The translations under genes and the position numbers were made by a program. 64,000 bases of DNA from an uncultured Armatimonadota bacterium (lineage in GTDB: Bacteria > Armatimonadota > Armatimonadia > Armatimonadales > Armatimonadaceae): assembly GCA_903910385.1 (NCBI GenBank), contig CAIVZM010000018.1, positions 62,001 through 126,000 on the forward strand, in the 5' to 3' direction. Shown here in pieces: positions 35,401-43,767 of the stretch (the first letter of the stretch is position 1; each line of letters begins with the position of its first letter). The notes beneath the pieces are model-generated. The model was not told the DNA's origin, did not search any database, and saw nothing but the letters and a program-made list of their open reading frames with translations.

Positions 35401-35948
35401 GATGGCGCAATCTCAACGGCGACAGGCGTAATCGGTGCCAGCGCAGTTACCGGGATATCAACGATATCAACAGTAGTCGAGGGCGTTTCCGGCATCACGG
35501 ATGCTTCCGGCGCTACAGACGCTTCCACCGCTTCCATTGCGGTCTCTGGGGAGTCCGATGCCAATGGCTCTGTCGCCTCGTCACCCATGACAGCGGCGAA
35601 CTCGACCGTCATTTCGATGGTCGGTTCACTGCCGAATTCATCCGCCACCCAGTGTTGCGAACCGGGCGCGGGGCGAATAATGACTGTCGGGGCTACCGCA
35701 GGGGTCGCAAAATTCAGGGGAGGAGCGGCAGGGGTTGGCGCGGGCGCGTTCGCAGGTTCAACCCTCTGGGGGGCGCCGGACTGCGGAGCAGGGGGGCGTT
35801 CATCCGCACGGCGCCAGGGAGCATAGACTGTGGCTCCACGCTGGATACGTATACGTGGCGCGGCGGAAGCTGGACGCGTCGGTTCCCCGGGCGTCGCGTC
35901 TTTATTCTCAGAGGACGAAGGTATTTCAGCGTCAGGCATAGCGAACAT
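32430..35948 (-). CDS. Large repeat-rich protein with CHASE2-like sensor region
   Basis: 1172 residues. Residues 1-200 are Pro/Ala/Glu-rich and look disordered. Residues 207-433 hold five 44-47-residue repeats (consensus DAAEFLARPTPAPVPVELSL). Residues 434-580 are acidic and Pro-rich. A membrane helix lies at about 590-610 (FLAVAGIIIATLGALV). The region after it resembles an extracytoplasmic CHASE2 sensor: SRIQTRNLQRR, KARVVVVLAEPR, EYPIGRLELASLIRLCHAAE, VPVIGLAADTG. Four or five C-terminal helices follow (ALVLGYLLGLTG, LIMGIALAGALGALW, and others), as in CHASE2 proteins. No kinase, cyclase or GGDEF domain follows, so the cytosolic repeat part would be the output. A strong promoter (35995-36024) lies upstream. 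The CHASE2 assignment is by pattern only. Confidence 0.7.
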   Translation of the reverse strand: MFAMPDAEIPSSSENKDATPGEPTRPASAAPRIRIQRGATVYAPWRRADERPPAPQSGAPQRVEPANAPAPTPAAPPLNFATPAVAPTVIIRPAPGSQHWVADEFGSEPTIEMTVEFAAVMGDEATEPLASDSPETAMEAVEASVAPEASVMPETPSTTVDIVDIPVTALAPITPVAVEIAPSITPLQSITETLPAQGIMEAIPLLDPAAFLTRPTPAPVPVELSLISPVPLVASVTETLSTNIRDNVTALDAAEFLARPTPAPVPVELSLISPVPIVPSVTETLPLSTSIGDTVALLDATEFLARPTPSVELLLIAPVSPTPIVSEILTLTDAIRESVPLLDAATALVRPEPTPAPVELPLIALIPQTEGVIGILPVSASVRETVAPLDAAEFLSRPTPPVELPLIAPAPVMSMFAEPLPLPIVPQAEIPPVDMEAFWASVSSDSALVESSIAPIGAQSVEQASVDAQAIIPEAVEAITLPTSPVLEEPLSADTDVQVPEIVQEDETPISVLPVGTVAVIREDELPPVSVPIQARQTEKAEEPQSIPVHLSLQKETPSVQKESAETKGAELTPPPRRLPTPLSPALPGIARFLAVAGIIIATLGALVRPLSEMKSPALDSLAGFVNAVESDSRIQTRNLQRRAAGAALSPGLRKKARVVVVLAEPRRGAAPDEYPIGRLELASLIRLCHAAEVPVIGLAADTGKMPLTSGIPAAGPLSGTSSDPLAVAIQEVSNASLQSNPTFVVLPAIFDPKAASAGGEKSYTASGWALTDPQLPRDSAVTGFIGPSPVAPDAGGDRGALRRTLALTASVPVPGNQGGGIAQAISMPGALALLAMPGVAQWPQANGMEFADSAIPKKLESAFGYPPPVIETEVIGNHPVAIDFGLLQSDPEGVQVISESYVRKLDDGQRRILLQNRPVVIGLDRKIDRIQTPLSPPRFVFLQSVKPTMALAEAEGRATAMLLAHAEQKTENAGETGVAPPFPYQEAFPDVASSIIWFAPALVLGYLLGLTGRRIAAQPLRLGVDDAPLTPDEKSKLLWRRIMPLIMGIALAGALGALWRIYATPGFTDYQNHPGFSPWATPWFAAAASAAVFGLASLILWMLGIVWGGRGVAIIIVATIFTFGVLIVQDFALFPVWTPLLAPVGGLLLGASLTIGRQQSARYKYQQTNPE
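34650..35330 (-). repeat. Five in-frame repeats of about 135 bp
   Basis: Units start at residues 207, 252, 299, 343 and 390 of the large protein. The first two are nearly identical at DNA level over about 55 bases (35128-35178 and 35263-35313), 135 bases apart. The rest have drifted. Confidence 0.85.
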
Positions 35949-35994
35949 TGCGCCCTTCAGCGTATGAACTGTTGTCAGGGTGCATTACGCTTCT

Positions 35995-36024
35995 ATTATC
36001 CGTGCATAAATGGCGGACTGTCAA
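35995..36024 (-). promoter_or_regulatory. Sigma-70 promoter of the large repeat protein
   Basis: TTGACA (36019-36024) and GATAAT (35995-36000) on the minus strand are 18 bases apart, nearly consensus. Transcription would begin about 40 bases before ATG 35948; AAGGG lies before that start. Confidence 0.75.
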
Positions 36025-37219
36025 GGAAATACTGAAAAGGGGACTTGTCATATAAATGGATTCCATCGGCGGATGATTTTCAAATTTCAAGCGCAACACA
36101 CCACGTTTCACATTAAAATAAGGTTAATACCACCCTTGATAGATAATACCGCCTGGTTTGACGTTTCCAGAATTATCCACTCACTACTACGATGCGTCAC
36201 GCACAGAGCTCCTTTCTGCGGAGGAAAAGATAAAAGGCGTAAACCAGATCGTTTCTGGACTAATAATACAATAGTGCAGATATTTAAGTTATCTTTCGAG
36301 GAGGTTAATAGCAACGCACTTACTCAACAAGCCGATATTATCTGCATTTCTCAGTATTTGTTTTTAATACGCGAAAGACTCCAAGTAAAATAGTGGTGCA
36401 ATACCATTCAGATTGGGTATTATAGAGCATGTGTCTCTGTGGACGAGGTGTGAGATAGGAACTTCTTCCTGAATGCTCCTTTTTCGCCTGATGCCGGGTT
36501 GGTAGACACTTTATGCTTGAGCGGTCGCCGGTAGGTCGCCGAAGAGACGGCGGGTGGAAAGGGCGAGGCAGGAACGCCGCTTTCCCCGGGCGACGCCATC
36601 TTTATTGATGCGCCCCGGGACGCCGCTGCGGCAAAAAGTCAGTCGCCTACTACCCTCCCTTTGGGTGCAGGAACGGCTTACGGAAACACAAAAAAGGGGG
36701 ACGCGGGATGCGGAGCGCTCACTGGGATTTCTTACCAAAGGCTCACAGTAAAACTCCGGACTGCGTCCCCGCCAACCTCCCCCATGTGCAACAAGCAGAT
36801 GGGGAAACGTCTCGAAAATGCGTACGTAACGCACTATGTAATTCCTTTTACTCCTAGCAATGGCGTTAGCCGTCCCCGGGTGCACTTGTGCGAGCTACTC
36901 AGACGGGGAGACGATTACGTCCGGTCTATATTTGCATACCGACCATCCGTAACTGACAATTAAAAGCCTGAGCTCCTTTCGAATGGTGGCAATATTTTGA
37001 CCATTGCACTTTCTATCGTTAGAAGTGCAAATTTTATTGAATTTCACCGGTTCGTTCCCGGCGAAACAACACTGTCATTAAATCTGTAAACTTTTTCGGA
37101 TCGATGCCCTTGAGGAAAAAGAGCGGTAGCGAAAGCGAACTCTGGGGACACGGAACGCGCCTGACAATATAAACCGTATCCTCAAAGTACAAGAACCCGA
37201 TTTTGAGGTGTCCGCAACC
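36025..37219. other. 1.2-kb gene-free stretch rich in hairpins
   Basis: No open frame here looks like a protein. The left part (to about 36450) is AT-rich. The part 36450-36915 is GC-richer and full of inverted repeats: GGGGACGC/GCGTCCCC (36697-36704 with 36763-36770) enclosing CGGAG/CTCCG and ACTG/CAGT, a hairpin CCCCAT-TGC/GCA-ATGGGG (36780-36804), and CGTCTC/GAGACG (36808-36813 with 36908-36913). A direct repeat GGTCGCCG lies at 36523-36541. I checked by eye for tRNA, tmRNA, RNase P, 6S and SRP motifs and found none. A structured RNA ending at the 37004 hairpin is possible. Confidence 0.4.
37004..37036 (+). terminator. Hairpin with T-rich tail
   Basis: TTGCACT (37004-37010) pairs with AGTGCAA (37024-37030), with TCTA/TAGA inside and loop TCGT. 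ATTTTATT follows. It could terminate an RNA transcribed rightward from the gene-free stretch. Confidence 0.55.
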
Positions 37220-39250
37220 GTGAAACCCATGTCTAACCGCTTTCGCATTTTCGCCGCTTTACCTGGCGTCCTTATATTCTGTCAACCCTTTTATAATTCC
37301 GCTATAGCCGCAGCTGATGGGGCGAAGGAGTCGGGCAAAGCCTTACGCGCTCCCGCCGCCCCGCCACAAAAGACGACAAGCCTGGGGTTGCCCAGTATCA
37401 CACCCGGAAGCGCCGAAGAAATCAAAGCCCTGCTGGCAAAAGCTCCCAAGGCGTCTGATTATCCCAACGCAGCCTCTGCTATGCTGCTGGACCTGATGGA
37501 TGTGGTTGTGAAGCCTGACGGCTCTTCTGTTTCCGTTACCCGCCAGGCGAAGAAGATTTTTACCAAGCGGGGCCGCGACGATGAGTCCGAAATCAAAATT
37601 CCTTATAATGCCGCCTTTGAGTCCGTACGAATCATACGGGCGCGAACGATCAAGCCCGACGGTTCAGTCGTCAATATCAAAAAAGAAGATATTCGCGAGA
37701 GCCGCCCCAGTGACTATGACGATGTCGTTGTCAAGGCGTTCTCCCTTCCCGCAGTCGATGACGATTGCATCATCGATTACGAATATGTGACCGAATCCAA
37801 AGAATCTCAGATGCCCGGACAGTTCTGGCAAAGCTGGTATTTTCAGGGCGGTTTCGATCCGGTAATGAAGACTAAACTGACGGTCACGGTTCCTAAAAAC
37901 GTCAAACTTCACGAGAACATCAGCAACTCCCCGGTTAAAGCGACGGTCAAGGCTCTTCCAGATGGCAAAAACGTCCTGTATACGTGGGAAGACAACAATG
38001 TCGCGCCTTTCGAGACCGAGCCTCTGATGCCGGACACAGACAAGCTGGTTCCCAAACTGTATCTGTCCACAGTGCCCTCATGGCAAGCGGTAGCGGACTG
38101 GTATAGCGATCTGGCAAAAGACCGAATGAACGCCGACGCCGCCCTGAAGGCGCAGACCCAGACCCTGATTCAGGGCAAAACGACTCCAGAAGAAAAAGCC
38201 AGAGCGATCTTTTACTATGTTCAGGAGAAGACGCGTTATGTCGCGATCTCTCTGGGGAAGTCGGCGTATCAGCCCCGACCCGCATCCCTTACATATGCAA
38301 ACAAGTACGGCGATTGCAAGGATATGGCGACTCTTCTGGTCGCGATGCTCCGCGAAGCGGGCATCTCCGCTTACCCCGTGCTGATCAAGATGGACTCCAA
38401 GGATAAGCGCAGCGCCGAACTGCCCTCGCCCGGAGCCTTCAACCATGCGATCTGCAAGGCGGAGATCAACGGCAAGGACTACTGGCTGGATGCAACAGCG
38501 GCAGTATGCCCCTGGGGCGTGATCCCCGGCGTAGACCGTGGCTGCGAAGTCATGGTCATCAAGGATGGTAAAGGCGTCTGGGAGACCATTCCGTTCGGGG
38601 AACCGGAAGATAACCGGTTCGAACGCACCGTAAAACTCACACTGGCGCCTGATGGCTCCGCGACCGGCACTATCGCGATCACTGGCAATGGCGATACGGA
38701 TATGGCTCTTCGGAGTTCCCTGCGTGACTGGCCGGAGAGCAAGCGACGACTCTATGCAGAGAACCTCGCTCTGAGCGTCGGCGCCAATCCGCGCGTCACG
38801 GATGTCAGCGTAAGCGACTACAAGGATATGACGGCTCCGGTGACGCTCAAGATGGATGTTTCTTTCCCCTCATGGGCAAACCAGAGCGGCGATCTGCTGA
38901 TATTCAAAGCGAAGCCGGAGCAAACCGGGGGGGTCAGTTCCAACCCTTTCCGGGAGGATTTCCGCAAGAACAATATCGTTCAGAACAGCTTTTCCATGGC
39001 ATCGACCACTCTTGATTTAACATTGCCCAAAGATCACGCCGTGCTGTCGTTGCCCAAAGACGCGAATATTAAGAGCGATCTGGGACAGTTCACGCGCGTG
39101 ATCAAGCAGGACGGAGACAAACTCAATATCGTCGTCAGCCAGAAGGTCTTACGGGCGGACATTCCCTTCACCCGTTATGACGAAGTACGGAAATATTTCG
39201 GCGACTTCCTGAAGGCGGTAGATGAAAGTGTCATTTTGAAAAAACGGTAA
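37220..39250 (+). CDS. DUF3857 / transglutaminase-like exported protein
   Basis: About 676 residues. A hydrophobic signal-like segment (RFRIFAALPGVLIFCQPFYN) precedes a beta-rich DUF3857 region (SVSVTRQAKKIFTKRGRDDE and VRIIRARTIKPDGSVVNI). The papain-like transglutaminase core has KYGDCKDMATLLVAMLREAG (Cys), FNHAICKAEI (His) and YWLDATAA (Asp), so the triad is complete. A C-terminal beta domain follows. Function of the family is unclear; a periplasmic peptidase or crosslinking role is usually guessed. GAGG at 37205-37208 supports GTG 37220; ATG 37229 is the alternative. Confidence 0.85.
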   Translation: MKPMSNRFRIFAALPGVLIFCQPFYNSAIAAADGAKESGKALRAPAAPPQKTTSLGLPSITPGSAEEIKALLAKAPKASDYPNAASAMLLDLMDVVVKPDGSSVSVTRQAKKIFTKRGRDDESEIKIPYNAAFESVRIIRARTIKPDGSVVNIKKEDIRESRPSDYDDVVVKAFSLPAVDDDCIIDYEYVTESKESQMPGQFWQSWYFQGGFDPVMKTKLTVTVPKNVKLHENISNSPVKATVKALPDGKNVLYTWEDNNVAPFETEPLMPDTDKLVPKLYLSTVPSWQAVADWYSDLAKDRMNADAALKAQTQTLIQGKTTPEEKARAIFYYVQEKTRYVAISLGKSAYQPRPASLTYANKYGDCKDMATLLVAMLREAGISAYPVLIKMDSKDKRSAELPSPGAFNHAICKAEINGKDYWLDATAAVCPWGVIPGVDRGCEVMVIKDGKGVWETIPFGEPEDNRFERTVKLTLAPDGSATGTIAITGNGDTDMALRSSLRDWPESKRRLYAENLALSVGANPRVTDVSVSDYKDMTAPVTLKMDVSFPSWANQSGDLLIFKAKPEQTGGVSSNPFREDFRKNNIVQNSFSMASTTLDLTLPKDHAVLSLPKDANIKSDLGQFTRVIKQDGDKLNIVVSQKVLRADIPFTRYDEVRKYFGDFLKAVDESVILKKR

Positions 39251-39260
39251 GCCCGTGCAG

Positions 39261-39299
39261 ACAGAGGGTAAGATGCGTTGCATCTTACCCTCTGTTTTT
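39261..39299. terminator. Bidirectional terminator
   Basis: A 16-bp perfect stem (39261-39276 with 39280-39295, loop GTT) and TTTTT follow. It separates the transglutaminase gene from the converging ABC exporter gene. Confidence 0.92.
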
Positions 39300-41106
39300 A
39301 ACGATAGTTTTGCGCCTGCATCTCGAAAAGACGGGCGTAAGCGCCGCCTAATTCCATCAAAGACTGATGACTGCCGCTTTCCGCGATTTTGCCGTCTTCG
39401 AGGACAAAGATCGTATCCGCCATTCGTACCGTCGAAAAACGGTGGCTGATTAATACCGCGGCGCGTCCGGCGGCTAATTCGCGGAACCGGGCAAAGAGTT
39501 CGTATTCCGCGCGAGCGTCCATCGCTGAGGTGGGTTCATCCAGAACGATAATCTGCGATTCGCGCAGAAAAGCCCGCGCCAGCGCAATTTTTTGCCATTG
39601 CCCGATACTCAGTTCTTCGCCGCCTTCGAACCACTTGCCCAGAACGGTATCATAACGATCCGGCAGGGTATCGATGACACGGTCTGCGCCGGATCGTTCG
39701 GCGGCGTCGATCAGGCGATCTTCATCCGGTTCCAAATCGGGGTTACCGAACTGGATATTTTCGCGGGCGGTCAACTGGTACTTGACATAGTCCTGAAAGA
39801 TAACGCTAAATTGGCGGCGTAGATCCGCTGTGGAAAACTCACGCAAATCGTGACCATCGAGGGTAATGCGTCCTTCGGTAGGGTCATAGAGACGGCACAG
39901 TAGTTTGGTCAGAGTCGTTTTACCCGCCCCATTCTCACCGACAAAGGCGACAATTTTCCCCGGTCTGATTGTCAGCGACACGTTTTCCAGAATCATATCC
40001 TTGCCCGTAGGATATTTGAACGAGACATCTTCGAAGCAAATCCCTTGCGCCATCGGATTCGGAACCGGAACGGGACGCGCCGGGTCTTTGACCTGTTGTT
40101 CCAGATTGAGGAATTCTTCCAGATCGGAAAGATACAGGCTATGGTCGTACAGTCCTACAATGCCGCTAAAGACGCCCTGCAGTAATCCCTGCCCCCGCTG
40201 GAACGCCTGATAGTACATGGTCAGACCACCGATTGAGATTATCCCCTGCACAGCGCGTAATGCCAGAAACGCATAGGCTCCGTAAATTGCCAGCGTAGCG
40301 GCGGCTCGTACTCCAAGGTCTGCAGCGGAACCCCGTATCGCTATCGCCAAACGTTCCTTTCGCATCTTTTCACGCAGTTCGATAAAGCGATTGACGAAAA
40401 GCGGTCCCAGATTGAAAAGGCGGATTTCCTTTGCGGTCTGATCTCCTGCCAGCATCCAGTTGAAGTAAGACACCTGTCGTTCCGTCGGCGTTCGTTGCCG
40501 TTGCCAGCGGTACATCTTACTGCTGAATTTCCATTGTACCCACGCGCCGGGCAAGGTCACCAGAAACAGTAAAAGAGCGACGCCCCAGTGCAACGATGCC
40601 AGAAGCCCGGCGACTGCCAGCAGGTTCACGGCGCTCTGTATGATTGCGGTAAGTCCCCGGACTACCTGATTGGGGCGATAGGCGGCGTCTCGTTGCACCC
40701 GGCTGAGCGTATCGTAATACTTCGGGTTTTCATATGCTTCCAGATCGACCGCAATCGCCTTGCTGTGAACGGTGGCGGAAATAAAGTTGGTTACCTTCTC
40801 TCCCTGCGCGTCGCGCACCAGATCACTTGCCTCTGAAAGGAGATCGCTGAGCAGCATAACGCCGCCAGTAGATAGCACCAGAAGAAGAATATGCTGTCCT
40901 GCTGCGATTTTGTCCGTCGCCATTGCCGCCTGAATCACGCCATCGACAATGAGTTTGTTCAGGTACAGAGTCAATGTCGATGGCAGACTCTGGGCGATGC
41001 TCAGGAAGATGCTCAGAGCGGTCATTCCCGGCGCGCCACGCCAGACCAGTCGCAGGGCAGTCCGTAATCCGGACAGTTGAAATTTTTTCCGCTCGATTTC
41101 CGCCAT
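39298..41106 (-). CDS. ABC transporter with fused membrane and ATPase domains
   Basis: 602 residues, an MsbA-type half transporter. Six membrane helices in residues 25-330, then the ATPase: FVGENGAGKTTLTKLLCRLY (Walker A), LSIGQWQKIALARAFL (signature) and IIVLDEPTSAMDARAE (Walker B). It is the last gene of the leftward polysaccharide locus, 108 bases after a GT2 gene. It could export a lipid-linked or modified product, or a peptide; nothing fixes the substrate. AAGGTGAG precedes ATG 41106. Confidence 0.9.
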   Translation of the reverse strand: MAEIERKKFQLSGLRTALRLVWRGAPGMTALSIFLSIAQSLPSTLTLYLNKLIVDGVIQAAMATDKIAAGQHILLLVLSTGGVMLLSDLLSEASDLVRDAQGEKVTNFISATVHSKAIAVDLEAYENPKYYDTLSRVQRDAAYRPNQVVRGLTAIIQSAVNLLAVAGLLASLHWGVALLLFLVTLPGAWVQWKFSSKMYRWQRQRTPTERQVSYFNWMLAGDQTAKEIRLFNLGPLFVNRFIELREKMRKERLAIAIRGSAADLGVRAAATLAIYGAYAFLALRAVQGIISIGGLTMYYQAFQRGQGLLQGVFSGIVGLYDHSLYLSDLEEFLNLEQQVKDPARPVPVPNPMAQGICFEDVSFKYPTGKDMILENVSLTIRPGKIVAFVGENGAGKTTLTKLLCRLYDPTEGRITLDGHDLREFSTADLRRQFSVIFQDYVKYQLTARENIQFGNPDLEPDEDRLIDAAERSGADRVIDTLPDRYDTVLGKWFEGGEELSIGQWQKIALARAFLRESQIIVLDEPTSAMDARAEYELFARFRELAAGRAAVLISHRFSTVRMADTIFVLEDGKIAESGSHQSLMELGGAYARLFEMQAQNYR

Positions 41107-41213
41107 ATCTCACCTTATGCCGCATCGCGCCATTGCGCAACCGCCCATAAGAGGAGCCATCCGGGATATCGATGGATACCCATTTCACCGGAAAAGAAGC
41201 GGAAAAGACGGCG

Positions 41214-42266
41214 TTATCGGACTGCATCCGAGGTTGAATCCGCAGGTACATTTGCGGCATCACGAATACGCTCCTGTAATGCAGCCCACGAACCAATCTG
41301 ATCTCGCGCACCTTCCAGAAGGCGAACATTATACAGAACCGACAGCATCGCCAGCGCCGCCGCACGGTTCGCTTTCCCGGGCTGGGCGTAAAGGCGCTCC
41401 GCCATCGATTTCAGCCATCGCTCCGTCGGGGCGGATAAAGAGGGGCGCGGGCAAACAACGGAAGCGACGGTGAGCGTCAGTTTATTGCGCTCTGTCCAGT
41501 TATCCGCTACCACACGCCAGCTTTCCTCGCCGGTCTTCGCTCTTTCCACAAGACGCCCGCCATACGAATACGCGACATTCAACCAGGAAGAGAAACTGCG
41601 CATCGGGCGGTGCCATACATTCGTGGCGGGATCGAAGGTGAAATGCACTCCCCGCTCCTTTTCCATACGTACCGCAAGTTCGACATCTTCCATCCGCGTG
41701 AACTTCTCGTTGAAGCCGCCGACGGCGAGGAGATGCTCACGCCGCTGGGAAACATTCCCGGTGTAGTAGTTGTGCGAGGTTGTCTGCCAGACACCAGCTA
41801 TGAAGTTACGGTACTGCTTCTGGAGCATCTCATGCTCCCAGGCGATCCAGACAGGCTCTTTACCGGAGAGAGCCGGGTCCGGAGACATCGGACCGATCAC
41901 GATAATCTTATGATCTTTTTCATGATGAATCGCATGAGCCGCCAGACATTGCGGTTCCGGTTCGACATCGTCATCCAGAAAAACGATAATCTCTCCGGTC
42001 GCTTCCTGAAAGCCCCGGTTTCTGGCGCGAGCGGGGCCGCCATTCTGTTGTTGCACCCATCGCAGGGAATAGGGAGCTTTTGTCTGATACTCCGCCAGAA
42101 ATTTCTCTGTGCCATCCGTCGACCCATCCGAGATCACCACGACCTCGAAGGAAGGCATTTCTTTGTCCTTCAGGGGAGTTTGCTTTCCCAGCGCATCCAG
42201 AGTCACACGCAAACTGTCTTTGCGGTTGTAGGTAGGAACGACTACCGAGAGGAAGGGGTTTGCCAT
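41214..42266 (-). CDS. GT2-family glycosyltransferase
   Basis: 350 residues. LSVVVPTYNRKDSLRVTLDA opens the GT-A fold; VISDGSTDGTEKFL, GGPARARNRGFQEATGEIIV and FLDDDVEPEPQ give nucleotide and metal sites. The C-terminal 100 residues are helical without membrane segments. Cytoplasmic sugar transferase of the exopolysaccharide locus; the sugar cannot be read. Confidence 0.88.
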   Translation of the reverse strand: MANPFLSVVVPTYNRKDSLRVTLDALGKQTPLKDKEMPSFEVVVISDGSTDGTEKFLAEYQTKAPYSLRWVQQQNGGPARARNRGFQEATGEIIVFLDDDVEPEPQCLAAHAIHHEKDHKIIVIGPMSPDPALSGKEPVWIAWEHEMLQKQYRNFIAGVWQTTSHNYYTGNVSQRREHLLAVGGFNEKFTRMEDVELAVRMEKERGVHFTFDPATNVWHRPMRSFSSWLNVAYSYGGRLVERAKTGEESWRVVADNWTERNKLTLTVASVVCPRPSLSAPTERWLKSMAERLYAQPGKANRAAALAMLSVLYNVRLLEGARDQIGSWAALQERIRDAANVPADSTSDAVR

Positions 42267-42306
42267 AGTATTTTTCGCCTGCGCTTACAATCTGGCGTTC
42301 CGCCGG

Positions 42307-42894
42307 TCATTCGGGCGCGAGATACTTGATGACTTGAGCCGGACTTCCGCCGACAAGCGCATTCGGAGGCACGTCTTTGGTAACGACCGCGCCCGCCGCA
42401 ACAACCGCGCCCCTCCCAATAGTTACTCCGGGCAGAATGACTGCTCTCATGGCGACCCATGCTCCGTCTTCCACCACAATCGGTTTCACGATTATATTCA
42501 AATCCATCCGCCGTGCGGAGCCGCCTACTTTATGCGTGGCGGTATGCATCAGGACTTCCGGGCCGATAGCGACATTTTTCCCAATCGTAATCGCGCCATC
42601 GAGGGCAAGAGTGACTTTGACGCCGATAAAACAGCCTTCCCCAATACTTAAACGTTTCGCCACATCACCGCTTCCCAGTAACTCGATATGATCGGAAATG
42701 CTCACCTTAGACTCAATATAACAACCCGCGCACGAATAGCAAAGGGCGCGTAGACGGACAAAAGCGTTCGATGGCAACAATCGGCTCACCCCCATCCAGA
42801 ATATCAACCGGGGGCGGAACCGCTTCAGACCACTGCCTAATTCTTCGGTTATCTGTGAGAGCAACTTCATGGAGCTATTCGACGAATCATGCAT
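42307..42894 (-). CDS. Hexapeptide-repeat acyltransferase (WcaF/NodL-like)
   Basis: 195 residues. Left-handed beta-helix repeats (IGEGCFIGVKVTLALDG, ITIGKNVAIGPEVLMHTATH, VVEDGAWVAMRAVILPGVTI, GRGAVVAAGAVVTKDVP) end in NALVGGSPAQVIKYL, as in maltose/colanic acid O-acetyltransferases. The catalytic His is in HTATHK. It probably O-acetylates a sugar of the repeat unit. A second enzyme of the same class is encoded next to it. Confidence 0.88.
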   Translation of the reverse strand: MHDSSNSSMKLLSQITEELGSGLKRFRPRLIFWMGVSRLLPSNAFVRLRALCYSCAGCYIESKVSISDHIELLGSGDVAKRLSIGEGCFIGVKVTLALDGAITIGKNVAIGPEVLMHTATHKVGGSARRMDLNIIVKPIVVEDGAWVAMRAVILPGVTIGRGAVVAAGAVVTKDVPPNALVGGSPAQVIKYLAPE

Positions 42895-42963
42895 TAACCA
42901 CTGTCTCTAATGCCGCGCCCGAGGGAAGAACGCGTGAATAGGGTAATCACATGGCAATATTAT

Positions 42964-43752
42964 TCAATTTTCGGATGGCTTGCCAGCTATTTCGGCATCC
43001 AGATGTTTGATGACGCGGGCAGGCACTCCTGCAACGACGGTTCGTGATGGCACGTCCCGCGTGACTAAAGCGCCGGCAGCCACCACCGCGCCATCTCCAA
43101 TGGTAACGCCCTTGAGGACGGTCGCGCGCGCTCCTAACCAGACATTATCGCCTATTTTGACCGGAGCGGATTTACCCGGAAGACTGTGATCATTCAGATC
43201 ATGGTAATCACTGTCCATAATCAGGCAGAGCGGACCAATTGCCACATTCTGACCGATCGTTACGGAGCAGGACGCTCCTATACTGACGCCATTATTGATA
43301 TATGTCCGGTCCCCGATAATCAATTCCCCTTCGGGTCCGGTCGCCAGTTCAACGGGTATCTGTGATGCGCGAAACCGAGTCCGCTCCCCGATGGACAAAG
43401 TCCCATAATTTTCGATAATCACTCTGCCAATGACACGAACGCGCAGCCCTACGCTGTTACAGGACCGAAGTTGCCAACGCGCTCGAATCAGCTGCCCAAT
43501 TTTGTCCGCCAATGATCGGAGTTTACCCAAGGACGATACCACTAACTGAGGTGAATTTGAAGCATTGCGGTCTTGATGGTTCACCGCCCCATAAAGATCC
43601 CCGGACGAATCCCACTCAAAAGCATATCTCCGTTGCTCACCATCTTGCCAGAGTAAGCGTCCCTCTCTTGGAGAAAGTCTCTGCCGGGGGCAGGCGGACT
43701 GACGAGGGAAAGAGGTATTCTCCTTTCTCCAATTAAGGAAAAGGGAGAACAA
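42964..43752 (-). CDS. Hexapeptide-repeat acyltransferase, second copy
   Basis: Up to 262 residues. The last 165 form the beta-helix: IENYGTLSIGERTRFR, LIIGDRTYINNGVSIGASC, TIGQNVAIGPLCLIMDSDYH (catalytic His), KIGDNVWLGARATVLKGVTI and SRTVVAGVPARVIKHL. The first 90 residues are unlike the family and partly basic (RQSACPRQRLSPREGRLL). The frame opens at a TTG without ribosome site; GGAGAAAGGAG lies inside the first codons, so a start a little further in is possible, but no ATG is found there. It likely acetylates a different position from its neighbour. Confidence 0.8.
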   Translation of the reverse strand: MFSLFLNWRKENTSFPRQSACPRQRLSPREGRLLWQDGEQRRYAFEWDSSGDLYGAVNHQDRNASNSPQLVVSSLGKLRSLADKIGQLIRARWQLRSCNSVGLRVRVIGRVIIENYGTLSIGERTRFRASQIPVELATGPEGELIIGDRTYINNGVSIGASCSVTIGQNVAIGPLCLIMDSDYHDLNDHSLPGKSAPVKIGDNVWLGARATVLKGVTIGDGAVVAAGALVTRDVPSRTVVAGVPARVIKHLDAEIAGKPSEN

Positions 43753-43767
43753 AGCGACCTGTAACGC

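Noticed and set aside
36010-36393. 127-residue plus frame in the gene-free stretch
   Set aside because: No start site support, mixed composition without domain pattern, and it starts inside the promoter of the large repeat protein.
36511-36885. 124-residue minus frame over the hairpin-rich part
   Set aside because: Arg/Ser/Gly-rich and without ribosome site; inverted repeats explain the sequence better.
36480-36930. Possible RNase P, tmRNA, 6S or SRP RNA
   Set aside because: The conserved core motifs of these RNAs could not be found on either strand.
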